64,000 bases of DNA from an uncultured Gammaproteobacteria bacterium (GCA_902595845.1 CACJRN010000002.1:1-64000); one strand, 5' to 3'. Counted from the first letter of the stretch, positions 9,358 to 19,697 are shown. Notes: generated by a model not told the origin, from the sequence alone. Program-made: numbers and translations.

Positions 9358-12300
9358 TTATATTGACTGGTAGTTCCAATCTTCCCAAACCACTTGATCA
9401 TTGATATTTTCAAGTGGAATCATTAAATCACATTCAATGGACTGCACATTCAATGGCTTGGCATTACCAATGATCAACGCATCATCACCAGAGAATAAAT
9501 CGAAATTAAGTTCCATAGAGTCTTCAATCAATATCAATTCATTGATTGATTCATTTGGATCAATTAGTCCATGATCTATATCGTCAGCAGTTATTGGTAA
9601 ATCAATTATTGAAAGATCAAAATCATTCACCCATTGATTATCATCAGGTATGACGATAATTCCATTGTTTGAATCATTTGTGACTGTATCTGTATCAACA
9701 TCAACATCATTACTTTGATTGTCTTCACCATCAACCAACCTACTGGTGGAATTTTTGCTTGTAAGATCAGAGACCTGTACTGTTTGATCAGAGAATATAA
9801 TTGTCTCGATATTCGTCAATTTAATTGTGTTACCTGCATAGTCACCAGTGGCCGAATCCAGAGCTATGATTGATACCACGTTATCCGATATAGTGATCTC
9901 ATAATTATCCCTTTGATCAAAGATCAGCACGGTATCAACACCATCTTTACCATCAATTTCATCTGAGCCACCATCTGGATCGAACACATCATCTCCATCT
10001 GTTCCATTTAGTGTTTCTGAACTGCCATCGCCATAAAAATATGTTGCATCATTCAGCGTTGCATCAATAGAAATCATTGTGTCTGAGAACTCAATATTTT
10101 CTACATTTCTCACTGTTATTGTTTGACCTAAATAAGGTCCAGAGGCTGAATCAAGAGCTTTAATTTTTGTTATACCCGCAAGGGTTTCAATCTCATAATT
10201 AGAACTTTGATCAAGTATCAATAAAGTATCAATGCCATCCTTACCATCTATATCATCTTCACCACCTTTTGAATCAATGATGTCATCCAAATCCGTTCCA
10301 TTTAATGTTTCAGCTGCAGTGGATCCCGAAATATTATTTTCTTCTGCATCAGTTACTGTAATAACCAATTCTGAAGTGACGTCTCCGATTGTGATGGTTA
10401 GGCTATAGCTTGATTGATTCTCGAAATCTGCTTTTGTTCCTGGTTTTAATCTGAGTATATATTCATCTGTGATTTCAAATTTATCAGCGTCTGCTCCACT
10501 TAGGATAAATTTAGCAACATCATCATCTGGAGATAATTTCTTAGATCCAGATAAAGAGATGGTACCTACTTCACCATTGACAATATTTTCTCTTAAGGTC
10601 TGATTAGAGATTGTAATACCTGCATCAGAAGAGACCTCATATACTCCCATTCCTTTTCGAGTGATAAAATATGTTTCTCCATCTGCACTTTGATAAAAGT
10701 CATAAGCCAGACTGCTTTTTAGATAAGTCCAACCCTCATCAGGTGTAACAACCACTAGATCTCGAAAGCTTCCTTCATGATCACCGAGTATATAGATCGC
10801 TGTATCTGGATCTCCATCAGAGTCTTGATCATCATCAATCTGAGAAACAAAGTTTTTTATCGAATCAACAGTTAATTTGATTATATTTTGGGTTTCATTT
10901 AACCCCAAATAGACTTCCTCAACAGCTTCTATTTCGCCTTGAATTGAAGCAAGATCAAATATTGGGTTCTGTTCTAATTGAGAGGATATATCGAGTCTGT
11001 CTCTACCAGCACCACCTGATATAAGAGCAAAATCATTACTATCATAGTAGAAGGTATCATCACCGTTATCACCGAAAGCTGAATCACCTGTTGAAATACC
11101 ATAAACACTATCATCTCCAGGTCCACAACTGATTTCATTCACAGCGACATTACATGTTATGGAATCTGAACCACTTCCAGCCCTGACATTTTCCATTTCG
11201 TTAAAGTAGTAAATTCCAATGATGTAACCTGTTGAAAACTCGCCATTATCATATGTGATTTCATCGGTTCCAATGAAGCTTAGGATACTATTTAAGTTGA
11301 TCTCAGAATCGAGGCTCAATGTAGAAAAATCGATTGTATCAATACCACCTGTATCAAAGATCGTGAAGGATACTGGGCCTTCGATAAAATATATATCGTC
11401 ACCTGAGTTTGTATCAGGTCTAAACCAAGTATCGGTATTTTGATTAACTGAATAGAGATAACGAAGAGCCCAAATATCAAAAAACATTGGAGTATAAGGG
11501 AATATTTCATCGCCATCCGCCGTTTCCATAAAGCTATATGTGTAGAGATCTTTTTCAGCTTCAAATTCTAAATCATGAATAGATATAAGATTTGTGTTGA
11601 TTCCAGCTATTTGTTTTCTGTCATCAATAATTGGTTTTTCTGATGGCAAGTGCGAGGAGGGCGAGAAGGATCCATCACCATGAACTTGGCCACAAGTACC
11701 ACAGATAATCAGACCATCTGATGAACCATCAGGGCTGGGCATTAAATTATCACCCACATAATCTCTATAAGCCATAACCGTGTAATATTGAGCATCGTAT
11801 GCAAGTGGCATGAGAGGTGAGTTAAACCCAGAGGAGTTTGGATAAAAAGCATTATGCGGATGTTTAAGACCGAGTGAATGACCTATTTCATGGATCAATG
11901 TATTAAAACCAAACGTACCATCAGCCCAATCTCCGTCAGTATTAAAATCAGCATTTGCCATCCAAATATCGGAATCTCCAGAATCATTGTAATAATCATT
12001 GATTCCATAAAGATCAACCATTGAAAATCCAGCTACGCCACTTCGCATGTTATCCGTTAGACCAATTCGGATATCGCCAACTTGGGTTTCTGTTTCGATT
12101 ACTTTTACAAAATTTATCCCTGTGACAGAACTTATCAGGGCAAATGCTCTATCAACCGCATCAATGAATCCCTGCGATGGGTCAACGGCACCTTGGCTCG
12201 TATATAACTGTCTATAATCATCTGAAAAAACAGAGCTGGCTGTGACAACGCTATATGTGATTGTATTTTGGATAGAATTATCACCATCTACATCCAATCG

Positions 12301-15300
12301 GATACCAAAAAGCATCGCATTGATAAGGCTATTTGAAGATTCTGCGACATTGCTCTGTGATTGGATATCTGATGCATAGGGTGTTGCATAAGCAAGGTCA
12401 TTGACATTTACAGTGAAGTCTTTTGAGACACTAAGGCCACCTTGGTCAATGACTTTGATTGTAACGTTTAACGAAGATTTGATTTCATAATCTGCATATA
12501 CATTATCCTTCAATTTTAGTGTTCCATCAGATGTGACCTCGAACATATCAGCATCTTCTCCTGATATCTCATAGGTATATGAATCATTGATATTTGGATC
12601 AGTAACATTAACTGAGCCGATCTCAATACCACGCTGACTCTCATCAAAATTAATATTTGATAAATCAAGATCTGTTGGGGCTGAGTTTACCTCAATAAGA
12701 ACATCCTCTGAAACATTCAAACCCGATGCATCAGTCACTGAAATTGTGAGATTGTAGCTGGCTTTATTAGAGAAATTTGTAGTGACGCTATCTTTGAATT
12801 TAAGTTTTCCTTCATTATCAATTTCAAAATACTCAGCATCAGTTCCACTGATTTCATAAGTATAAGTATCAAATTGATCAAGATTACCTATGATTACTGA
12901 TCCAACAGAAGGACCAGTATCATTATCCTTTACCCAGGCACTGGACAGATTAAAAGCAGGCTCCTCATTCACATCAACAACTTGAATGGTGATATTTTTT
13001 GAAAAAGAATTGCCACCCGATGTTATTCCAGATAACTGAATTACAAAATCATTATTTTTCTCATAATCGAGGGATGCATTGCTTTTTAGTTTCAGTTCTC
13101 CATCTTCAGAGATAGTGAAAAGATTGGAATAAGCACCTTGTATTTGAATACTTGAAAAATCTACTGACTCATCATCATCTAAATTCAAAAATGAAATGCT
13201 TCCAATGGTTGCACCCAATGAGTTTTCCTCGACTGTGTTCTGGTCCAGTTTGAGAACTGGTTCAGGCTGTGATTGATCAATATCATCTTGCCCAGACCAA
13301 ATAATCAGATCTTGAATGGTTCCATAACCATTTGTAAAGGCAAACTCATCCAATCCGTCATTATCATAATCACCCATTGAGATTATCTGGAGACCGCTCT
13401 CATTTCCCTTAATTTCAATACTTGAATAGATGGTATCTGAGAGCTCTCCAAGCCAATTACTTTGCCCAAAGATTATCTGCCCAACTCCATACTCGCTTCC
13501 AGAGTAGTTTGAGTCCCAATTTGCATATGGTGCGACCACAAGTATGTCATCGAATCCATCTCCGTTGACATCACCAATCCCTTTAAATTCATAGAAAGAT
13601 CCTATTGACGTCCCTGATAAATATTCACCATCTAATGAGGATTGAATGCTTGAATCGATCAATTTGACATCATTGATACCATCTCCATTCAAATCATAAT
13701 CAGCTGACCAACTTGACTGACCCCAAACAATGAAAAAGTTATCGTCATAATCTCTTATGCCTAGATCATCAAACCCATCACCATTGATATCGCCCAAGTT
13801 CTGAAGTGAGCCTTGACGATAGCCCATATATGATCCCGAGTTATTTCCATTGATTACGACGGCTTCTTGAGGGTCACCAAAATTTTGACCCAAGTAAATG
13901 GTTACAATTCCTTCGTTTCCATCATTAAGTCCAGCCTCATTTGAAGATACAGCTAAATCATCAATTCCATCTCCATTAAAATCTCCAACAGCGACTGAGT
14001 CGCCCATTTCAGATTCAGAGTTTGGAGAGAATACACTACTGAGCTGAATAGAAACCCCGTAGTCATCTGAATCGTATAAGTCTCCACCATCATATGTATT
14101 TATCTTTAAATCAGACTGACCATATATAATATGAAAAGCACCTTCGTCTGAATCCAACAATGGAGCATTTCCATCTAGTGGAGCCCCTATGAGAATGTCG
14201 TCGAATCCATCATTATTAAAATCACCGATGGCAATGTCTGCTCCAAATTCTGCACTATCTGAACCATTAGGAGCTAAGAAAGTTGTCCATTGAACCTCTT
14301 CATTTACGAGTGATTGCAGTGATGCGCCATGAACGATCTCAACCATACCATCTGATAGATCCGTCGATCCATCACCATCATAATCATAATCTAATGAGTC
14401 ATTACCGAAACCCAAGATAATGTCTGCAAAACCATCTCCATTGATGTCACCAAGATCCATATCCGTTGGAATATACCCAAAGGTATAATTCCAATATGTA
14501 ACCAAGTATGCTGTTTGATTGACGTTCCCATCAATATCTTGACCTCCAGGAATGATAACGAGGTCAAGCCATGTATTATCGACATTTATAAGTAAAACTG
14601 TATCTGGGGATCCATCTCCAGTGACATCTTTTCCACCTGCAGAAGCAACAATTTCTCCATAGTCATTGTTAATAGTGACCAATCCTTCGCTAGACATTTC
14701 TCTTCCGAGCTCAAGACTTCCGTCATCAGATGTGTCCCCAAAATCAAGAACAATATAGACAGGATTGCTCGAGAGATTTCCAGAGTAAGTGATATCAACA
14801 CTGGTTGACTCATCTTCAAGTGAAAAAATCAATGGCCTGACTGAACTAGAAACATCTTCATCAGGACCATTTACCCCATAAGAAAGTGCATCTGTACCAG
14901 CATGATAATGCGCTGTGCTATTCTCAAAATCAATTGCAGAACCTGATTTTAGATAGACTGCCCCAGTTTCGGCATCAAATCTAAAGAATGAGGATACATC
15001 AAATCCCGAGACAGATTTGACAACTAAATTATAAGAGCCATTTTCATCATCTTTTAAATCAATAGAAAAGAGATAAATCTCCTCATCAGAATCTTTTTCT
15101 GGAACTGTGATATGCAGAGTGGTTGCATTCGATGTATACCAGTTATCCTCATCATTTTTTAGCCAAATAGAGTCAACAGAAAGTTGCCCATTTCTTCCAA
15201 AAATATATGTTGCAGCTTCAATGGGCTCATCAATGTCATTTACAGCAATATTGACAGTTGATTTTAGAGATTCACCATCACTATTGGTTGCTGTAATGAG

Positions 15301-16890
15301 AACTTGATAATCATTGTCCCTTTCAAAGTCTAACTCAATGCCATCTTTTAGTTTTAAAGTACCATCATTTGAGAGTTCAAAATAACGAGCATCTTCTCCT
15401 GAGAGTGTATAGGTCACGCCTATATTATCGATTCCTCTAACCTCGATGATTTTCCCAACAATGCTTCCATCACTGTTTTCGTTCAAACTGTAATTATCAA
15501 GCTTGATACCCCCTACAATGATCGTGACAGTTTCTTCATATTCTCCTCCCTGACTATCTGTCACTGTAATGATTAGATCGATGGATGCATTTGCTGAACT
15601 TATACTTTGGTCAGATTTTAGTCTAAGCACACCTTCAATGATTTCAAAACGGTCATCATTTACTGCGTATGTAAATGTTTCCCCAGCATCCTCATCTGTG
15701 ACTGTGATTTCTCCAATAATAGCGCCGTCAAGATCACCTTGAAGACTATCGGATGCCAACTCAATATTACTCGGTAAATCATTGACATCATTGACAGTAA
15801 TTGTGAATTGAAATGATGTTGTCGTTCCATTCTGATTTGTTGCCGTTATGGTTAGCGAGTAATTACTCTTAGACTCAAAATTAAGTTGAACGCCATCTTT
15901 AATTTTGAGTTCTCCGTCAATAACTTCAAAATTTTCAGAGCCAGTTCCTGATATTGAATAATTAACTGTTCCTGAAGGAAGAGTGTCGTCAAAGACAGTT
16001 TCAAGTGTCCCAATATTTGCGCCTTGATCATTTTCATCTATAGTTCTGGAGCTAAGAGTCATTCTTGATTGGACATCATTTACAGTGACTATAATTGTTT
16101 GTGATGCAGTATTTCCATTTCCATCATCTACGGTGACCTCAACCGAATAAATATTATCCTTATCGGCGTCTTTAGGGTCTTCATAATCTGGTTTTTCAAT
16201 AAAGCTCAACTCACCAGTCGAACTATCAATCTGAAAAAGTGAGCCATCTTCTCCACCAGAAATACTATATGTAAGAGTATCTCCATCGGGATCTTCGCCG
16301 ACGACAGTCATCACACTAGTTGTGTTCTCTTCTATAGCAACATCTATCAGTGAGACAATCGTTGGAGGGTCTTGTATTGCGTTGATTGTAAAAGAGACTG
16401 TTGAGGAGTCTCTGCCACCAGCCTGATCTGAAACCGTGTAACTGAAAGAGCCAATAGTATTGATATCAGAATTAACATCTTCATTTGGCGTGAATGTGAG
16501 TCCAGTCAGTTCATTGATTGTCAATGACATACCCTCAGTTACTAATTCTCCAGATGCTGTTCTTATTTCTCCTCCTGTCGGAACAGAATCAACTGTAATG
16601 GAAAGGGTATCTCCGGTATCTGGATCTGTCGGTGCTGAGATATTTAATTCAGTTGCATCAGCATCTTCATCGATTGTTAGTGTTGAGTCAGCAGCAGCAA
16701 CAGGTGAACGATTTGCTGGTGAGGGATTAGTAATAGGTCCACCACCTCCACCGCCTCCACCACAGGCACTTAAGGTGAGAGAAATAAGTGATGGGATGAC
16801 GATGTTTCCATTTTGGTTAAGATTTTTTGATTGACGCTGTTTTTCTGAGATTGCCTCAGAAATGTTTTCATTATCTATGTTATTCATCAC
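9358..16890 (-). CDS. 2510-aa secreted multidomain protein: lipobox/poly-Gly N-terminus, cadherin-like repeats, FG-GAP beta-propeller, metzincin protease, RTX-like C-terminus
   Basis: LTLSACGGGGGGGG; repeated YEISGxDAxxFE...LKLKD...VND units; GDxNGDGxDD FG-GAP repeats; HEIGHSLGLKHPHN; GPGDDSVYG...GDNGDDTFYY...GGAGRDRLD; adjacent T1SS operon. Confidence 0.92.
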   Translation of the reverse strand: MMNNIDNENISEAISEKQRQSKNLNQNGNIVIPSLISLTLSACGGGGGGGGPITNPSPANRSPVAAADSTLTIDEDADATELNISAPTDPDTGDTLSITVDSVPTGGEIRTASGELVTEGMSLTINELTGLTFTPNEDVNSDINTIGSFSYTVSDQAGGRDSSTVSFTINAIQDPPTIVSLIDVAIEENTTSVMTVVGEDPDGDTLTYSISGGEDGSLFQIDSSTGELSFIEKPDYEDPKDADKDNIYSVEVTVDDGNGNTASQTIIVTVNDVQSRMTLSSRTIDENDQGANIGTLETVFDDTLPSGTVNYSISGTGSENFEVIDGELKIKDGVQLNFESKSNYSLTITATNQNGTTTSFQFTITVNDVNDLPSNIELASDSLQGDLDGAIIGEITVTDEDAGETFTYAVNDDRFEIIEGVLRLKSDQSISSANASIDLIITVTDSQGGEYEETVTIIVGGIKLDNYSLNENSDGSIVGKIIEVRGIDNIGVTYTLSGEDARYFELSNDGTLKLKDGIELDFERDNDYQVLITATNSDGESLKSTVNIAVNDIDEPIEAATYIFGRNGQLSVDSIWLKNDEDNWYTSNATTLHITVPEKDSDEEIYLFSIDLKDDENGSYNLVVKSVSGFDVSSFFRFDAETGAVYLKSGSAIDFENSTAHYHAGTDALSYGVNGPDEDVSSSVRPLIFSLEDESTSVDITYSGNLSSNPVYIVLDFGDTSDDGSLELGREMSSEGLVTINNDYGEIVASAGGKDVTGDGSPDTVLLINVDNTWLDLVIIPGGQDIDGNVNQTAYLVTYWNYTFGYIPTDMDLGDINGDGFADIILGFGNDSLDYDYDGDGSTDLSDGMVEIVHGASLQSLVNEEVQWTTFLAPNGSDSAEFGADIAIGDFNNDGFDDILIGAPLDGNAPLLDSDEGAFHIIYGQSDLKINTYDGGDLYDSDDYGVSIQLSSVFSPNSESEMGDSVAVGDFNGDGIDDLAVSSNEAGLNDGNEGIVTIYLGQNFGDPQEAVVINGNNSGSYMGYRQGSLQNLGDINGDGFDDLGIRDYDDNFFIVWGQSSWSADYDLNGDGINDVKLIDSSIQSSLDGEYLSGTSIGSFYEFKGIGDVNGDGFDDILVVAPYANWDSNYSGSEYGVGQIIFGQSNWLGELSDTIYSSIEIKGNESGLQIISMGDYDNDGLDEFAFTNGYGTIQDLIIWSGQDDIDQSQPEPVLKLDQNTVEENSLGATIGSISFLNLDDDESVDFSSIQIQGAYSNLFTISEDGELKLKSNASLDYEKNNDFVIQLSGITSGGNSFSKNITIQVVDVNEEPAFNLSSAWVKDNDTGPSVGSVIIGNLDQFDTYTYEISGTDAEYFEIDNEGKLKFKDSVTTNFSNKASYNLTISVTDASGLNVSEDVLIEVNSAPTDLDLSNINFDESQRGIEIGSVNVTDPNINDSYTYEISGEDADMFEVTSDGTLKLKDNVYADYEIKSSLNVTIKVIDQGGLSVSKDFTVNVNDLAYATPYASDIQSQSNVAESSNSLINAMLFGIRLDVDGDNSIQNTITYSVVTASSVFSDDYRQLYTSQGAVDPSQGFIDAVDRAFALISSVTGINFVKVIETETQVGDIRIGLTDNMRSGVAGFSMVDLYGINDYYNDSGDSDIWMANADFNTDGDWADGTFGFNTLIHEIGHSLGLKHPHNAFYPNSSGFNSPLMPLAYDAQYYTVMAYRDYVGDNLMPSPDGSSDGLIICGTCGQVHGDGSFSPSSHLPSEKPIIDDRKQIAGINTNLISIHDLEFEAEKDLYTYSFMETADGDEIFPYTPMFFDIWALRYLYSVNQNTDTWFRPDTNSGDDIYFIEGPVSFTIFDTGGIDTIDFSTLSLDSEINLNSILSFIGTDEITYDNGEFSTGYIIGIYYFNEMENVRAGSGSDSITCNVAVNEISCGPGDDSVYGISTGDSAFGDNGDDTFYYDSNDFALISGGAGRDRLDISSQLEQNPIFDLASIQGEIEAVEEVYLGLNETQNIIKLTVDSIKNFVSQIDDDQDSDGDPDTAIYILGDHEGSFRDLVVVTPDEGWTYLKSSLAYDFYQSADGETYFITRKGMGVYEVSSDAGITISNQTLRENIVNGEVGTISLSGSKKLSPDDDVAKFILSGADADKFEITDEYILRLKPGTKADFENQSSYSLTITIGDVTSELVITVTDAEENNISGSTAAETLNGTDLDDIIDSKGGEDDIDGKDGIDTLLILDQSSNYEIETLAGITKIKALDSASGPYLGQTITVRNVENIEFSDTMISIDATLNDATYFYGDGSSETLNGTDGDDVFDPDGGSDEIDGKDGVDTVLIFDQRDNYEITISDNVVSIIALDSATGDYAGNTIKLTNIETIIFSDQTVQVSDLTSKNSTSRLVDGEDNQSNDVDVDTDTVTNDSNNGIIVIPDDNQWVNDFDLSIIDLPITADDIDHGLIDPNESINELILIEDSMELNFDLFSGDDALIIGNAKPLNVQSIECDLMIPLENINDQVVWEDWNYQSI
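9770..10330 (-). repeat. Two tandem RTX-like modules (about 90 aa each) near the C-terminus of the giant protein
   Basis: AETLNGTDLDDIIDSKGGEDDIDGKDGIDTLLILDQSSNYEI...NVENIEFSDT versus SETLNGTDGDDVFDPDGGSDEIDGKDGVDTVLIFDQRDNYEI...NIETIIFSDQ. Confidence 0.85.
11851..11892 (-). other. Metzincin zinc-binding motif HEIGHSLGLKHPHN
   Basis: HExxHxxGxxH consensus; Met-turn-like YTVMAYRDY follows about 35 residues later. Confidence 0.9.
13260..14660 (-). other. FG-GAP/integrin-alpha-like propeller region (about seven blades)
   Basis: GKDVTGDGSPDTV, LGDINGDGFADIILGFG, IGDFNNDGFDDILIGAP, VGDFNGDGIDDLAVSS, LGDINGDGFDDLGIRD, IGDVNGDGFDDILVVAP, MGDYDNDGLDEFAFTN. Confidence 0.82.
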
Positions 16891-16938
16891 TTATCTTAAT
16901 AGGGGTTAAGAATAAAATTAAATCTATGTTTTGATCTA

Positions 16939-16986
16939 AGAGAATTCACATTATCATATTTGGGGAGATTATTTAGAGAATTCACA
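16939..16986. repeat. 12-bp perfect direct repeat AGAGAATTCACA, 36 bp start to start, in the divergent intergenic region
   Basis: agagaattcaca at 16939-16950 and 16975-16986. Confidence 0.8.
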
Positions 16987-17019
16987 ATAGGAATATATAA
17001 ATTCTAGGATTAAAAATTA

Positions 17020-18027
17020 GTGAAATTAAAAGGAACAAAAATCGTATTAAATTCAATCCCAGCTGGGATTCCTAAGAAAGATGATTTTAGATTGAAAGAA
17101 TTTGAAGTCAATGAGCCAGTTGATGGTCAATTTTTAGCAGAAACAATTTACCTCGCTCTCGATCCGTATGTCAGAGTTACAATGGTTGGTAGGCATTTCT
17201 TTTCAACCCCTAAAGAAGGTGAAGTGCCAAGAGGATCTACAATTTCAAGAGTAATAAAATCTAGAAATAGTAATTTCAATGAAGGTGACTTAGTTGTTAT
17301 GGAATCCGGAATGCAAAGTCATTCCATCTCTGATGGAAAAGAAGTTCATTTTGTAAAAACAGGTTCAGCACCTGTAACGACTGCACTCGGAATACTTGGA
17401 ATGCCTGGATTTACTGCATATTCAGCTTTACTGGGTCCAGCAAAACTAAAAAAAGATGATCTTGTATTGGTATCTGCTGCTTCAGGCGCTGTTGGATCAA
17501 TGGTTGGTCAAATTGCTTCTATCTATAATGCAAGAGTGATTGGAATCGCAGGTGGCGAGGAGAAATGTGAATGGGCAATGAATAATGCTTCATTGGATGC
17601 TTGTATTGATAGAAAAAAAGACGACATCGATCAAAAACTAACCGAGCTTTCTCAAAATGGGGTAGACATCTTCTTTGATAATACTGGAGGTGATATTCAG
17701 AATATTGTTTTATCAAAACATCTAGCCCTTAACTCAAGGGTGATCCTCTCTGGCATGATCAGCCAGTATAATTCAAACAAGCCTCCATCAGGTCCTAATT
17801 TGGGGAACATTTGCAAACAAAGAGCAACCATATATGGTTTTGTGGTTTATGACTTTGAGCATATGAGAGAATCTTTTGTGAAGGATGCTGTGGATTGGTA
17901 CGAAAAGGGTCTTTTGAATTACACTGAAGATCTTGTATTTGGTATAGAAAAAACTCCAGCTCATTTTATTAAATTAATGAAAGGTGAGAATTTTGGAAAA
18001 ACCATAGTTCAGTTCATGGATTTATAA
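17020..18027 (+). CDS. NADP-dependent medium-chain oxidoreductase (PTGR/CurA-like)
   Basis: GTG start; VLVSAASGAVGSMVGQIA cofactor motif; whole-length similarity to the PTGR family by eye. Confidence 0.88.
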   Translation: MKLKGTKIVLNSIPAGIPKKDDFRLKEFEVNEPVDGQFLAETIYLALDPYVRVTMVGRHFFSTPKEGEVPRGSTISRVIKSRNSNFNEGDLVVMESGMQSHSISDGKEVHFVKTGSAPVTTALGILGMPGFTAYSALLGPAKLKKDDLVLVSAASGAVGSMVGQIASIYNARVIGIAGGEEKCEWAMNNASLDACIDRKKDDIDQKLTELSQNGVDIFFDNTGGDIQNIVLSKHLALNSRVILSGMISQYNSNKPPSGPNLGNICKQRATIYGFVVYDFEHMRESFVKDAVDWYEKGLLNYTEDLVFGIEKTPAHFIKLMKGENFGKTIVQFMDL

Positions 18028-18028
18028 T

Positions 18029-18961
18029 TTAAAGTTGCTGAACCTCTATCCTTAGTCCAGCTGGAGATCTGAAGCTGATTATCTCACCTTTGCCGTATAT
18101 GAGATCCAATAATCCATGTTCTTTAAAAGACACTGATCTTTTTCTAAGCTTATTTTTTATGTTATCAATGTCTTCAACTCTGAAAACACAATGAAGCGTT
18201 CCAAGAGCCGGCGGATTTGCTATTTTATATAAATCATCTTGCTTTTCAGCACCTATGTAAGCGACTAACTCAACTCTCCCATAACGATCTAATTCATCAC
18301 CTTCAAGCAAATTCAATCTCAATCCTCCACCTTTAGGTAATCCAATCATCTTTTCAACATGCTCACCAAATAAGTCTTCGCTTAACGCTTCTTTCAGTGA
18401 CAAGATGTCCATAAAGAAGTCGGTTTCTTCATCTAATTCAGATACGATCGTGACAAGCGAAGTTATTCCGCCATAACCTCTTTTAGATAATTGTATTTTT
18501 TCACCCAATTGCTCTACAAAAATAATATTGGTGTGATCATGCCCGGGCATTTGAACCTCTAAAACATCTGCCCCAATGGATTCAATTTTATATCCAACAT
18601 ATTCAGATCTGAATTGATAACCCATCTTGATCAATTCATCATACTTGCTCGGCAAGTCAAGACATGTCACATCTAAATTTTTTGGCCCAAGATCAGTTGC
18701 ATTTGCATTCTGACGAACAGCAGTAGATGGATTTTTGAATTGTACAAGATGAATTTTCCCAACATCAATTTTAGGAGTTGCCAGCAAAGCTTGTTTGGTT
18801 ATTTCATCGTCTTCGAGTTGCCAGAGTCTTGATAAATCACCATCTATCCCTTCTCTTTCTGAGACGATATCAAGACCAAATTGATTGACCCATAGCTCGA
18901 TTGCTTCATTGATGTTTTGTACACCAACGATAATAGTATCAATTGATCTTATCGAGCCCAA
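18029..18961 (-). CDS. VOC (glyoxalase-like) domain protein
   Basis: Two VOC-like halves (IDTIIVGVQNINEAIELWVNQFGLDIVSEREG ... YGGITSLVTIVSELDEETDFFMDIL). Confidence 0.8.
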   Translation of the reverse strand: MGSIRSIDTIIVGVQNINEAIELWVNQFGLDIVSEREGIDGDLSRLWQLEDDEITKQALLATPKIDVGKIHLVQFKNPSTAVRQNANATDLGPKNLDVTCLDLPSKYDELIKMGYQFRSEYVGYKIESIGADVLEVQMPGHDHTNIIFVEQLGEKIQLSKRGYGGITSLVTIVSELDEETDFFMDILSLKEALSEDLFGEHVEKMIGLPKGGGLRLNLLEGDELDRYGRVELVAYIGAEKQDDLYKIANPPALGTLHCVFRVEDIDNIKNKLRKRSVSFKEHGLLDLIYGKGEIISFRSPAGLRIEVQQL

Positions 18962-18964
18962 TTC

Positions 18965-19687
18965 TTACCAGTTAATGCTTTCGCCGTTATATCGAACAAA
19001 ACTTCCAGAAGACTCCAAATCTAATTTTTCAATTTGTTTGAGCATTCCAGTTATGCTTTCCTCAGGTTCTAGGTTTGCACCACCACCATTCATTCTTGTT
19101 TTTACATAACCTGGACACATGGCAAGCACCTTGATTTCTTTTTCTTTAAGGATGTCAGACAATAAGGCTACAGATTTATTTAGAGCAGTTTTGCTGGTTG
19201 CATATGCAAAAGCCTTTTGATGGTCATCCGCAATTGAACCGACCACACTGGAAATGAAGATCATTTTCTTGTCATTCCCATTTTCAATATTTTCTAGAAA
19301 TGTCTCTGCCATCTTAACTGGACCAAATAGATTGGTTTTAAAGACATCAGACCAAACATCATAATCGATGGTTCCATAGTGTTGCTTAAAGGTATTTTCA
19401 AAATAGGGTAGCGGACCTATGGTACCCGCATTGTTAATCATGACGTCAATTGAAGTATCTTTCAGTTTTTCGCTTAATGAAAGAATGGAATTGTGATCAT
19501 TGATGTCTAAATTAACAACAATCAATTTGTCTTTATACTCAGCAAATAATAAGTCCAAATCCTCAATGTCATTGATATTTCTACAAGCAGCATAAACATT
19601 GTGACCTGCTTGCAGTATTTGTTTTGTAAATTCAAGTCCAAGTCCTCTGTTTGCACCAGTGACTAGGTAATTTTTTTGACCGCTCAT
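18965..19687 (-). CDS. Short-chain dehydrogenase/reductase
   Basis: TGANRGLGLEF, NNAG, YATSKTALN motifs. Confidence 0.92.
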   Translation of the reverse strand: MSGQKNYLVTGANRGLGLEFTKQILQAGHNVYAACRNINDIEDLDLLFAEYKDKLIVVNLDINDHNSILSLSEKLKDTSIDVMINNAGTIGPLPYFENTFKQHYGTIDYDVWSDVFKTNLFGPVKMAETFLENIENGNDKKMIFISSVVGSIADDHQKAFAYATSKTALNKSVALLSDILKEKEIKVLAMCPGYVKTRMNGGGANLEPEESITGMLKQIEKLDLESSGSFVRYNGESINW

Positions 19688-19697
19688 ATGGTTTCCT

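Noticed and set aside
16560-16720. LapG-type cleavage site (TAAG-like) in SPVAAADS
   Set aside because: Does not match the known di-alanine consensus well and no LapG/LapD genes are present in the window
16460-16834. 124-aa plus-strand ORF with a Pro-rich run (GPPPPPPPPQ)
   Set aside because: Antisense of the poly-Gly/Ser-rich N-terminus of the giant protein; composition is explained by the coding strand
16939-16986. Possible CRISPR-like repeat/spacer
   Set aside because: Only two 12-bp repeats and no cas genes; no CRISPR array seen anywhere in the window
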